From assembly GCA_001295865.1 (NCBI GenBank), contig LJHW01000006.1, forward strand, positions 124,001 to 188,000: a DNA stretch of 64,000 nucleotides. Reading direction: 5' to 3'. This document shows, piece after piece, positions 8,154-15,727 of the stretch. The position numbers and the translations under genes were made by a program. Position 1 is the first letter of the stretch; every line of letters starts with the position of its first letter. A model generated the notes under the pieces. It worked only from the letters and a program-made list of their open reading frames with translations, did not search any database and was not told the origin of the DNA. The stretch is from a beta proteobacterium AAP65. GTDB taxonomy: Bacteria > Pseudomonadota > Gammaproteobacteria > Burkholderiales > Burkholderiaceae_C.

Positions 8154-8990
8154 ATGCGCCGCCGTTTTCACCAAGTCGATGTCTTCACCGCGGTGCCGCT
8201 GAAGGGCAACCCGCTGGCCGTGGTGCACACCGCGCAGGGTTTGAGCGATGCCGAGATGGCGGCGTTTGCGCGCTGGACGAACCTCTCCGAGACCACCTTC
8301 CTGCTGCCGCCCGAGCACCCGCAGGCCGACTACCGCGTGCGCATCTTCACGCCGGGTGGCGAGTTGCCCTTTGCGGGTCACCCCACGTTGGGCAGTTGCT
8401 GGGCCTGGTTGGCTGCCGGCGGCCAGCCGCAGCGCGGCGACGTGGTGGTGCAGGAATGCGGTGTGGGCCTGGTGCGCGTGAAACGCGATGGGAAACGCCT
8501 GGCCTTTGCCGCGCCCCCGCTGCGCCGCGCCGGGCCGCTGGAGCCCGAACTGCTGCAGCGCATCACCGCCGCCTTGGGCCTGCGCGCCGCCGACGTTCTG
8601 GGCCACCAGTGGGTGGACAACGGCCCGGGCTGGTGTGCGCTGATGCTGCGCTCGGCTGCCGAGGTGCTGGCCGTGAAGCCCGACTGGGCCGTGCTCGGCG
8701 ACGTGAAACTGGGGCTCGTGGGCGCGCAGCCCGCGGGCCACGACGCGCGTTTTGAGGTGCGTGCCTTCGTGCCCGGCCTGGGCGTGCCCGAAGACCCCGT
8801 CACCGGCAGCCTCAACGCCGGCCTGGCGCAGTGGCTGGTGGGCGCGGGCCTCGCGCCGCCGGCCTACGTGGCGGCGCAGGGCACTGCGCTGGGCCGCGAC
8901 GGCCGCGTGTATGTGCAACGCGACGAAGCCGGTGATCTGTGGATAGGCGGCGAGGTGGCCGCGGTGATCGAGGGCGAGGTCGCGCTGTGA
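8154..8990 (+). CDS. PhzF-family isomerase/epimerase
   Basis: A 278-residue protein of the PhzF / diaminopimelate-epimerase fold. It shows QVDVFTAVPLKGNPLAVV at the N-terminus with the conserved acidic residue in LSETTF, FTPGGELPFAGHPT in the middle, and PEDPVTGSLN near the C-terminus. PhzF proteins catalyse proton shifts on small amino-acid-like substrates; only a minority make phenazines, and no phz genes are here. It lies 14 bp after the aminotransferase and overlaps the next gene by GTGA. The family fits an operon that racemises and transaminates an unusual amino acid. Confidence 0.9.
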   Translation: MRRRFHQVDVFTAVPLKGNPLAVVHTAQGLSDAEMAAFARWTNLSETTFLLPPEHPQADYRVRIFTPGGELPFAGHPTLGSCWAWLAAGGQPQRGDVVVQECGVGLVRVKRDGKRLAFAAPPLRRAGPLEPELLQRITAALGLRAADVLGHQWVDNGPGWCALMLRSAAEVLAVKPDWAVLGDVKLGLVGAQPAGHDARFEVRAFVPGLGVPEDPVTGSLNAGLAQWLVGAGLAPPAYVAAQGTALGRDGRVYVQRDEAGDLWIGGEVAAVIEGEVAL

Positions 8991-9691
8991 GCGAGGCTGG
9001 CGGTTCGACCTTGGCGCCCGTCATCAGCGGCGCAGCCACCGCGGTCGACCACCTGGTGGTGGCCGCCGCCACGCTGGAGCAGGGCGTGGCCTGGTGCGAA
9101 ACCACGCTGGGCGTGACGCCCGGCCCCGGCGGCCGGCACGCGCTGATGGGCACCCACAACCGGCTGCTGAACGTGGGCAGCGCGGCTTTCCCGCACAGCT
9201 ACCTGGAGATCATCGCCATCGACCCCGAGGCGCCGCCGCCCGGGCGCCTGCGCTGGTTCGGGCTGGACGACGCGGCGCTGCAGGCGCAGATCGCGCAGGA
9301 GCCTGCGCTGGTGCATGTGGTGGCGCGCAGCGCCATGCTCGACATGCACCGCTGGGGCCTCATCACCGTGGGCCAGCAGCCGGGCGACCCGGTGAAGGCC
9401 GGCCGCGACACGCCCGCGGGCCGGCTGGAATGGCAGATCCTGCTGCGGCCCGATGGCACGCTGCTGTACGGCGGCGCGCTGCCGACGCTGATCCAGTGGA
9501 GCGGCCCGCACCCCACGCAGGCCATGCCCGAGAGCGGCCTGGCGCTGCAGGCGCTGTCGCTGCACGGCCTGCCCCCGCGTGCCCGCGAGGTGCTGCGCCT
9601 GCGCGGTGTTGCGCACCGCGAGGAGGGCCCGGCGCTGAGCGCCGTGATCCGCACGCCGCAAGGCGAGGTCGCGCTGCACAGCGCGACCTGA
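8987..9691 (+). CDS. VOC (glyoxalase-like) superfamily protein
   Basis: A 234-residue protein with a Glyoxalase_3-type domain: VDHLVVAAATLEQGVAWCETTLGV at residues about 14-37, then GGRHALMGTHNRLLNVG and YLEIIAIDP with the metal-ligand-like His and Glu. The start is taken as GTG at 8987, overlapping the PhzF stop as GTGA; the upstream GTG-to-ATG reading from 8939 would run through PhzF and has shadow-like composition. It is the last gene of the MocR-linked operon. The reaction is not predictable; an isomerase or lyase acting on the same substrate is possible. Confidence 0.8.
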   Translation: MSEAGGSTLAPVISGAATAVDHLVVAAATLEQGVAWCETTLGVTPGPGGRHALMGTHNRLLNVGSAAFPHSYLEIIAIDPEAPPPGRLRWFGLDDAALQAQIAQEPALVHVVARSAMLDMHRWGLITVGQQPGDPVKAGRDTPAGRLEWQILLRPDGTLLYGGALPTLIQWSGPHPTQAMPESGLALQALSLHGLPPRAREVLRLRGVAHREEGPALSAVIRTPQGEVALHSAT

Positions 9692-9721
9692 GCCCCACCG
9701 GCCTGCGGCCGGCCGGGCTCA
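9689..9721. terminator. convergent hairpin carrying both stop codons
   Basis: TGAGCCC (9689-9695) pairs with GGGCTCA (9715-9721), with additional GGCC pairing inside. The stop codons of the VOC gene and of cytochrome c' are the two outer ends of the stem. There is no T-run, so strength as an intrinsic terminator is uncertain. Confidence 0.45.
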
Positions 9722-10171
9722 GGGGTTGCGGAAGTCGTCGTGGCAGGCCTTGCAGGTGCCTGCCGTGGGGCCGAACTGCGCCTTCAGGCCGTCCAGCGTC
9801 TTGGCGCTGGCCACGAGCTTGGCGGCTTCGTCCTGCAGCTTCTTCGCGCCGGCATCGAACTTGGCGCGGTCGGTCCACACATTGGCCTTGGGCGTGCCTT
9901 TTTCGGTGCCCGATGTGCCGTCGACAAACCCAGAAAAGGGCAGCTTGGACATCTGCGCCACGATCTCGGCGTTGGCTTGCGCGGTGGCGGCGTCAAACGG
10001 TACGCGGCCCTGCGCCATGGCACCGAGGCGGCCGAAGTGCGCGGCCATCACGGTGAAGCCGGCCTTGCGGTACTTCACCGCGTCTTCGGGCTTCTGGAAC
10101 TGCGCGGCTGCCGGCAGGGCGGTGGCCAGGCCGAGGACGGCCGCGGCGGCGGTGAGAAGAAGACGTTGCAT
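9719..10171 (-). CDS. cytochrome c' (class II c-type cytochrome)
   Basis: A periplasmic haem protein of 150 residues. A signal peptide of about 23 residues (LLLTAAAAVLGLATALPAAAQ) precedes a four-helix-bundle-type sequence starting FQKPEDAVKYRKAGFTVM. The haem site CKACH is at residues 140-144, close to the C-terminus, as expected for cytochrome c'. The family binds NO or CO and may protect against nitrosative stress. It is divergent from a cytochrome b561 gene, a pairing that suggests electron exchange between the two. Convergent with the VOC gene. Confidence 0.92.
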   Translation of the reverse strand: MQRLLLTAAAAVLGLATALPAAAQFQKPEDAVKYRKAGFTVMAAHFGRLGAMAQGRVPFDAATAQANAEIVAQMSKLPFSGFVDGTSGTEKGTPKANVWTDRAKFDAGAKKLQDEAAKLVASAKTLDGLKAQFGPTAGTCKACHDDFRNP

Positions 10172-10347
10172 GCGTGAGCACTCCGTGCTGTTGGAACCTT
10201 GGGCGGGTGGCGACAGCGGCCCGCGAGGCAGGCGGCCGTCGCTGGGGCGGAGTGTACGGAGCCGCTGCCCCTACCGACAGCGCCGCGCACTCTTGTTATG
10301 GTTGCAACTGTCCGCAGCCCGCCGCACCGCCCAGTGCGCGCCCCACC

Positions 10348-11034
10348 ATGAACACCCCAGCCGCCGTGAAGCCCGTCCGTGTGTGGGACCTGCCCACGCG
10401 CCTCTTCCACTGGGTGCTGGCGCTGGCGGTGGCCGGCTCGGTCATCAGCGCCAAGATCGGCGGCGGCGCGATGGTCTGGCACTTCCGGTTCGGTTACCTG
10501 GTGCTGGCGCTGCTGGCCTTCCGCGTGCTGTGGGGCCTGGTGGGCGGCCGCTGGTCGCGTTTTGTGAGCTTCGTCTACGCGCCCACGACACTGTGGCGCT
10601 ACCTGCAGGGCCGCGCCGCACCGCAAGAGCGGCTGGAGGTGGGCCACAGCCCCACCGGCGCACTGTCGGTCTTTGGCCTGCTGGCGGTGTTGGCGGTGCA
10701 GCTGGGCACCGGTCTGGTGGCCGATGACGAGATCGCCAACCAGGGCCCGCTGTTTTTGCTGGTGAGCACCGACAACTCGCTGCTGGCCACCAGCTGGCAC
10801 AAGACCTGGGGCCAGTGGATGGTGCTGGGCCTGGTGGTGCTGCACGTGCTGGCCATCGTGTTCTACCTCGTGAAAAAACGCATCAACCTCGTGCGCCCCA
10901 TGCTCAGCGGCGACAAGGCGCTGCCTGTCGACACCCCCGCCAGCGCAGATGGCCGCAGCCAGCGTGCCCTGGCCGCGGTGCTGCTGGCGGCCTGCCTGGC
11001 GCTGGCGTGGTGGGTGTCGAAACAGGGCTCGTGA
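10348..11034 (+). CDS. cytochrome b561 / Ni-Fe hydrogenase-type membrane cytochrome b
   Basis: A 228-residue inner-membrane diheme cytochrome b. It begins VRVWDLPTRLFHWVLALAVAG with the first haem-ligand His, then WHFRFGYLVLALLAFRVLWG, SPTGALSVFGLLAVLAVQ and WHKTWGQWMVLGLVVLHVLAIVFY with further histidines, giving four core helices. An extra C-terminal helix follows (ALAAVLLAACLALAWWV). It is divergent from cytochrome c', which may be its redox partner. The ATG at 10348 is chosen because upstream codons are not membrane-like or conserved-looking. The following GNAT gene starts 2 bp after its stop. Confidence 0.88.
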   Translation: MNTPAAVKPVRVWDLPTRLFHWVLALAVAGSVISAKIGGGAMVWHFRFGYLVLALLAFRVLWGLVGGRWSRFVSFVYAPTTLWRYLQGRAAPQERLEVGHSPTGALSVFGLLAVLAVQLGTGLVADDEIANQGPLFLLVSTDNSLLATSWHKTWGQWMVLGLVVLHVLAIVFYLVKKRINLVRPMLSGDKALPVDTPASADGRSQRALAAVLLAACLALAWWVSKQGS

Positions 11035-11036
11035 CG

Positions 11037-11561
11037 ATGGCTGCTTCCGAAGAACCGGCGCCCCAGGTAGAGCTGCTGCCGGCCGAGACCCCGGCGCAGC
11101 TCGACACCGTGCGCGAGCTCTTCCGCGAATACGCGGCGCAGCTGGGTGTCGACCTGTGTTTCCAGAACTTCGAGCAAGAGCTCGCCGCGCTGCCCGGCGA
11201 TTACGCCGCGCCCAGCGGTGTGCTGCTGCTGGCGCTGGTGGACGGCGCGCCGGCCGGTTGCGTGGCTTTGCGCCCGCTGACCGATGTGGACTACGCCAAC
11301 GCCTGCGAGATGAAGCGCCTCTACGTGCGCCGCGCCTTCCGCCGCTTCGGCCTGGGCCGGCTGCTGGCGCAGCAGCTGATGGACCTGGCCACGCAGGCCG
11401 GCTACAGCACGCTGCTGCTCGACACGCTGGACGACATGGAAGCCGCGCGCGGCCTGTACACCACGCTGGGTTTCGTAGAGATCCCGCCCTACTACTACAA
11501 CCCCATTCCCGGTGCGCATTACCTGAAGGCCGAGCTCGACGCGCCCGGCACCCGCTGGTAG
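11037..11561 (+). CDS. GNAT-family N-acetyltransferase
   Basis: A 174-residue cytosolic GNAT protein with EMKRLYVRRAFRRFGLGRLLAQQLMDLA, which covers beta-4 and the acetyl-CoA pyrophosphate loop (R-x-x-G-x-G/A variant RRFGLG), and then LLLDTLDDMEAARGLYTTLGFVEIPPYY, a common GNAT ending. The substrate is unknown. It begins 2 bp after the cytochrome b561 stop and is followed by the epimerase gene, so it may be read through from either side. Confidence 0.85.
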   Translation: MAASEEPAPQVELLPAETPAQLDTVRELFREYAAQLGVDLCFQNFEQELAALPGDYAAPSGVLLLALVDGAPAGCVALRPLTDVDYANACEMKRLYVRRAFRRFGLGRLLAQQLMDLATQAGYSTLLLDTLDDMEAARGLYTTLGFVEIPPYYYNPIPGAHYLKAELDAPGTRW

Positions 11562-11604
11562 GCCGGGTTGTGCACCGGCGTTTGCCGCCCTCAGGGAGAC
11601 CACC

Positions 11605-12459
11605 ATCGCTGTTTCGTTAGAACTGAAGGCCGGCGCGCTGCGCCTGGCCCTGCGCCCCGACCTCGGCGGCGCCATCGCCGGCCTGTGGCACGCGGGCGTG
11701 CCGGTGCTGCGCAGCACCGAGCCGGCCGAGCTGGCCAGCGCGCGCCTGTCAGGCTGCTACCCGCTGGTGCCCTACAGCAACCGCGTGGGCTACCGCCGCT
11801 TCGAGTGGCAGGGCCAGGCCCACACCACCGCGGCCAACTTCGACGACAACCCGCACTCGGTGCACGGTGTGGCGTGGTTGCGCGCATGGACGGTGCTTTC
11901 GCACAGCGCCACCGAGGCCGAGCTGCAGTACGTGCACACGCCCGACGCACACTGGCCCTACGCCTTCACGCTGCGCCAGCGTTTTGTGCTCACGCCCACG
12001 GGGCTGCGTGTTGCCCTGCAATTCAGCAACGACGCGCCGCAAACGCAGCCCGTGGGCCTGGGCTGGCACCCCTACTTTCCAAAGCGCGGGCAAAGCCATC
12101 TGCAGATTCAGGTGCAGGGCCGCTGGGACAGCGACGATGTCGGCCTGCCCACGCAGCGTGTGTCGCAGGTGCCGCTGAACGGCCCCACCTCGGCGATGAA
12201 CTTCGACCACTGCTTCGACGGCTGGCAGGGCCCGGCGCTGCTGCGCGACGAAGCGCTGTCGCTGCAGCTGAGCTCGTCACTGCCCTACCTCGTGATCTTC
12301 ACGCCCGCCACCAAGCCCTACCACTGCGTGGAGCCTGTCAGCCATGTCAGCAACGCCATCCAGATGGCCGACCCGCTGACCCACGGGCTGCAGGCCGTGC
12401 CCCCGGGCGGCGTGTGCGAAGGCTGGATGCAACTCGACATCGCGAAAGCCGCTCCATGA
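11605..12459 (+). CDS. aldose 1-epimerase family protein, apparent ATC start
   Basis: A 284-residue mutarotase-fold enzyme that interconverts sugar anomers. Visible family motifs are YPLVPYSNRVGYRRF, VHGVAWLRAW with the catalytic His, GLGWHPYF with the second His, and the carboxylate region near HCVEPVSHVSNAI. The reading frame fits the family from LKAGALRLALRPDLGGAIAG onward, but no ATG, GTG or TTG lies upstream in frame after the GNAT stop. The best start is ATC at 11605, six bases after a good AGGGAG (11593-11598). The only other in-frame start, GTG at 11698, would delete the first conserved strands. It overlaps the SMP-30 gene by ATGA, so the pair acts in sugar/lactone metabolism. Confidence 0.85.
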   Translation: MAVSLELKAGALRLALRPDLGGAIAGLWHAGVPVLRSTEPAELASARLSGCYPLVPYSNRVGYRRFEWQGQAHTTAANFDDNPHSVHGVAWLRAWTVLSHSATEAELQYVHTPDAHWPYAFTLRQRFVLTPTGLRVALQFSNDAPQTQPVGLGWHPYFPKRGQSHLQIQVQGRWDSDDVGLPTQRVSQVPLNGPTSAMNFDHCFDGWQGPALLRDEALSLQLSSSLPYLVIFTPATKPYHCVEPVSHVSNAIQMADPLTHGLQAVPPGGVCEGWMQLDIAKAAP

Positions 12460-13364
12460 CCCGCCTTTACGAAGCCCAAGATTGGACGGCCCTGCCGGTA
12501 CCGCCCTCGCTGCTGGGCGAGTCGCCCTTCTGGCACCCCGATGAAGCCGCGCTCTACTGGGTGGACATCCCCGGCCAGGCCTTGCACCGCTGGGTGCCGG
12601 TGCATGAAGCCCACACGAGCTGGCCGCTGCCCAGCGAACCCGGCTGCTGCGCCCCGCGCCCCGGCGGTGGTTTGCTGCTGGCCTGCCGCGACGGGCTGTG
12701 GCACTTCGACACCACCACCGGCGAGCGCCACGCCCTGGCAGCGCCGCCCTACGACCCCGCCAAGCAGCGTTTCAACGACGGCAAGGCCGACCCGCAAGGC
12801 CGTTTCTGGGTGGGCACGCTGGACGACGCGCGCCAGCCCACGGGGGCGCTGTACCGATGGGCGGGCGGCCAGTTGGCGCATGTGGTCGGCGGCATCACCG
12901 TCAGCAACGGCCTGGCCTTCAGCCCCGACGGCCGCACGATGTACCGCAGCGACACCGGCAGCCACCGCATCCACGTCTGCGATTTCGACGCCAGTGATGG
13001 CAGCGTCTCGCGCGAGCGGCTCTTTGCCGAGTTCGCGCCCAAGGTGCCTGGGCAAGACCCGGCGCTCTACGGCGGCCGCGCTGACGGCGCCGCGGTGGAC
13101 GCCGAGGGCACCTACTGGACCGCGATGTATGAAGGCCAGCGTGTGCTGCGTTTTGCGCCCACGGGCGAGCTGCTGGCAGAACTGCCGCTGCCCGTGCGCT
13201 GCGCGACGATGCCCTGTTTCGGCGGGCCCGACCTTCGCACGCTCTTCCTCACCACCGCCCGGGTGGGCCGCCCCGCCGAAGAGCTGGCTGCGCAGCCGTT
13301 GGCGGGCTGCGTGTTGACGCTGCGCGTCGACGTGCCCGGCCTGCCTGTCAATTTCGCCAAATGA
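12456..13364 (+). CDS. SMP-30/gluconolactonase-family protein
   Basis: A 302-residue six-bladed beta-propeller lactonase. Markers are LLGESPFWHPDEAALYWVDI with the metal-binding Glu, KQRFNDGKADPQGRFWVGTL, GITVSNGLAFSPDGRTMYRSDT with the metal-binding Asn, and GGRADGAAVDAEGTYWTAMY with the catalytic Asp region. Such enzymes open sugar lactones such as arabinono-, galactono- or gluconolactone. The start overlaps the epimerase stop by 4 bp; both would act on the cyclic form of a sugar. No sugar dehydrogenase or dehydratase is nearby, so the full pathway cannot be read here. GlpD follows 24 bp later. Confidence 0.9.
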   Translation: MTRLYEAQDWTALPVPPSLLGESPFWHPDEAALYWVDIPGQALHRWVPVHEAHTSWPLPSEPGCCAPRPGGGLLLACRDGLWHFDTTTGERHALAAPPYDPAKQRFNDGKADPQGRFWVGTLDDARQPTGALYRWAGGQLAHVVGGITVSNGLAFSPDGRTMYRSDTGSHRIHVCDFDASDGSVSRERLFAEFAPKVPGQDPALYGGRADGAAVDAEGTYWTAMYEGQRVLRFAPTGELLAELPLPVRCATMPCFGGPDLRTLFLTTARVGRPAEELAAQPLAGCVLTLRVDVPGLPVNFAK

Positions 13365-13388
13365 GGGTGCCCGCGCCAGGCAGGCCAC

Positions 13389-15029
13389 ATGGCTGAGCGC
13401 GCCGAACTGCTGGCCCGCCTGCGGGCCGGCGACGACTGGGACCTGGCCGTCATCGGCGGCGGCTGTGTCGGCCTGGGCGTGGCGCTGGACGCCGCGGTGC
13501 GCGGCCTGCGCGTGGTGCTGCTGGAGTCGCACGACTTTGCGCAAGGCACCTCCTCGCGCGCCACCAAGCTGGCGCATGGGGGCGTGCGCTACCTGGCGCA
13601 GGGCGATATCGGCCTCGTGCGCGAGGCGCTGCACGAACGCACGGCGCTGCTGCACAACGCACCCCACGTGGCGCAGCGCCTGCCTTTCGTGATGCCGGCT
13701 TACCGCTGGTGGGAGCGCGGTTTTTATGGCGCAGGCCTGAAGATGTACGACACGCTGGCCGGTCGCCAGGGCCTGGGCGCCACCGAATGGCTGAGCGCGG
13801 CACGCACGCGCAGCCTGCTGCCCGGCGTGAGCGCCGGCGGCGGCGCCCAGGGCACGCTGCAAGGCGGCGTGCGCTACTGGGACGGTCAGTTCGACGACGC
13901 GCGCCTGGCCTTGCTGCTGGCGCGCACCGCGCTGGCCCGCGGCGCACTCGTGCTCAACCACTGCGCCGTCACCGGCCTGCAGCACGACCGCGGCCAGGTG
14001 CGCGGGCTGCAGGTGCAAGACCGCGAAAAGGGCGAGACGGTGGCGGTGCGCGCGCGCTGCGTCGTCAATGCCACCGGCGTGTGGGTGGACGGCATCCGCG
14101 CGCTGGACCACAACGCGGCTGCGGTGGCCTCGCCTGCACCCGCCGCGGCCGCCGCAGCGCCGCCCGCGCTGGTCTCACCCAGCCAGGGTGTGCACCTCGT
14201 GGTGGACCGCGCCTTCCTGCCCGGCGACCACGCGCTGCTCGTGCCCAAGACGGCCGACGGCCGTGTGCTCTTCGCCGTGCCCTGGTTGGGCAAGACGGTG
14301 CTGGGCACCACCGACACGCCGCGCAGCGACCTCGCGCGCGAGCCTCAGCCCTTTGCCGAAGAGGTGGCCTTCATCCTCGGTGAATCGGCGCGTTACCTGG
14401 CACGCGCGCCGCAACGCAGCGATGTGCGCTCGGTCTGGGTGGGCCTGCGCCCGCTGGTGAAGCCGCAGGCCGCAGGCCCGGCAGGCCCGAACAGCAGCAC
14501 GCAGCAGCTCTCGCGCGAACACACGGTGCTGGTCGACCCCTCGGGCCTGGTCACGGTGACGGGCGGCAAGTGGACCACCTACCGCGCCATGGCCGAAGAC
14601 GTGCTGCAGCGCGCCATGGCCCACGGCCTGCTGCCGCCACGCCCGGGTGGTGCCACGGCCAGCCTGCGCCTGCTCGGCGCCGCGCCCGGCCGGCCGCTGA
14701 GCGAGCCGCCCGGTGAACATCTCTACGGCAGCGAAGCGGCGGCCCTGCGTGGCCTGCCCGGCGCCGAGCGCTGGTTGTGGCGCGATGCCGAAACCGGCCG
14801 CGGCGGCTTGAGCGAAGCGATGGTGCGTTTTGCCGTGCGCCACGAACTCGCGCGCAACGTGGAAGACGTGCTCGCGCGCCGCAGCCGGCTGTTGTTTCTC
14901 GACGCCGCCGAAGCCGCGCGTGTGGCAGTGCCGGTGGCCGAGATCGTGGCCGAAGAACTGGGCAGTGACCAGGCCGAGGCGGTCGACAGCTTCCTGGCGC
15001 TGGCCGCGCAGTACCAGCAGCTGCCCTGA
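13389..15029 (+). CDS. glpD: glycerol-3-phosphate dehydrogenase, FAD-dependent
   Basis: A 546-residue membrane-associated flavoenzyme that oxidises glycerol-3-phosphate to dihydroxyacetone phosphate and feeds quinones. The FAD Rossmann motif is VIGGGCVGLGVALDAAVRGLRVVLLE (about residues 21-46). It is followed by GTSSRATKLAHGGVRYL, VRYWDGQFDDARLA, GVHLVVDR and VTGGKWTTYR, all standard for GlpD. An Ala/Pro-rich loop around residues 245-262 looks like a lineage-specific insertion. Its natural partner glpK is in the same window but 45 kb away and on the other strand. A hairpin terminator follows the stop. Confidence 0.93.
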   Translation: MAERAELLARLRAGDDWDLAVIGGGCVGLGVALDAAVRGLRVVLLESHDFAQGTSSRATKLAHGGVRYLAQGDIGLVREALHERTALLHNAPHVAQRLPFVMPAYRWWERGFYGAGLKMYDTLAGRQGLGATEWLSAARTRSLLPGVSAGGGAQGTLQGGVRYWDGQFDDARLALLLARTALARGALVLNHCAVTGLQHDRGQVRGLQVQDREKGETVAVRARCVVNATGVWVDGIRALDHNAAAVASPAPAAAAAAPPALVSPSQGVHLVVDRAFLPGDHALLVPKTADGRVLFAVPWLGKTVLGTTDTPRSDLAREPQPFAEEVAFILGESARYLARAPQRSDVRSVWVGLRPLVKPQAAGPAGPNSSTQQLSREHTVLVDPSGLVTVTGGKWTTYRAMAEDVLQRAMAHGLLPPRPGGATASLRLLGAAPGRPLSEPPGEHLYGSEAAALRGLPGAERWLWRDAETGRGGLSEAMVRFAVRHELARNVEDVLARRSRLLFLDAAEAARVAVPVAEIVAEELGSDQAEAVDSFLALAAQYQQLP

Positions 15030-15036
15030 CAGAGCA

Positions 15037-15058
15037 AAAGGGGCCCGCAGGCCCCTTT
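15037..15058. terminator. intrinsic-type terminator between glpD and the redoxin gene
   Basis: AAAGGGGCC (15037-15045), loop CGCA and GGCCCCTTT (15050-15058) form a perfect 9-bp stem. Flanking A and T bases serve both strands, so it can terminate glpD and the convergent redoxin transcript. Confidence 0.8.
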
Positions 15059-15084
15059 CGTGAGTGCGCGAGTACCTCAGGGTG

Positions 15085-15711
15085 TCACAGGCTGCTGTAC
15101 TTCACCGAGCAGCCGTAAGGCCGCGTGTTGGCCTGCGTCACGGCCTTGCCGGCCAGCGTCTCGGCCAGCGCGGCCTTGACGTGGTTTCTTGCGCCCGGGA
15201 TGTCGGCCGGGTTCGAGCTGGGTTTGTCGTCGATGCCACCGGCGTACACCAGCGTGCCGGCCGGGTCGACGATGTACATGTGCGGCGTGGTGCGCGCACC
15301 GTAGGCGCGGCCGACCTTGCCGTCGTCGTCCATCAGCGTGGCGGTGACGGCGGCCTTCTGGCCCTGCATCCACTTGGCCAGATCGGCGGGCTTCTTGTAG
15401 TCGGAAGCGTCAGGGGCGGTGGAGCTCACGGCCAGCCACACCACGCCCTTGGCCGTGGCCTCTTTCTGCGTGCCCTGCATGTTGTCGCTCTTGTAGTGCT
15501 TCACCACGAAGGGGCAGCCGGGGTTCACCCACTCCAGCACCACGTGCTTGCCTTTGAAGTCGGCGAGCGAGACGGACTTGCCGCTGGCGTCGGTGGCGGT
15601 GAAGGCCGGCGCGGGCTGGCCCACGGTGGCGTTGGCGGCGGCGTTGCCGGCGGCGAGGCCAAAAACCGCGAAGGCGGCCAGGGCGGTGGTGGCGAGCTTG
15701 AAGGTCAGCAT
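15085..15711 (-). CDS. exported redoxin / AhpC-TSA-type thioredoxin-fold protein
   Basis: A 208-residue periplasmic protein. It has a signal peptide of about 26 residues (ALAAFAVFGLAAGNAAANA), then a thioredoxin-like domain starting VGQPAPAFTATDASGKSVSL. The active-site region reads NPGCPF, so there is one cysteine where thioredoxins have CxxC; this looks like a peroxiredoxin-style single-Cys site. Other motifs are TTPHMYIVDPAGTLVYAG with the cis-Pro. It lies 16 bp after the DsbD-like gene on the same strand and is probably kept reduced by it. It may serve as an envelope peroxidase or a thiol carrier; which is not clear from sequence. Confidence 0.82.
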   Translation of the reverse strand: MLTFKLATTALAAFAVFGLAAGNAAANATVGQPAPAFTATDASGKSVSLADFKGKHVVLEWVNPGCPFVVKHYKSDNMQGTQKEATAKGVVWLAVSSTAPDASDYKKPADLAKWMQGQKAAVTATLMDDDGKVGRAYGARTTPHMYIVDPAGTLVYAGGIDDKPSSNPADIPGARNHVKAALAETLAGKAVTQANTRPYGCSVKYSSL

Positions 15712-15727
15712 GTCGGGGCTCCTGGGT

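Noticed and set aside
8154-8990. PhzF gene as evidence of phenazine biosynthesis
   Set aside because: No other phz genes are present; most PhzF-family proteins have unrelated roles.
11568-12455. Plus-strand frame running into the SMP-30 gene from 11568
   Set aside because: The part before 12456 is an off-frame reading of the epimerase gene (Arg/Ala rich); the true SMP-30 start is the ATG at 12456 with ATGA coupling.
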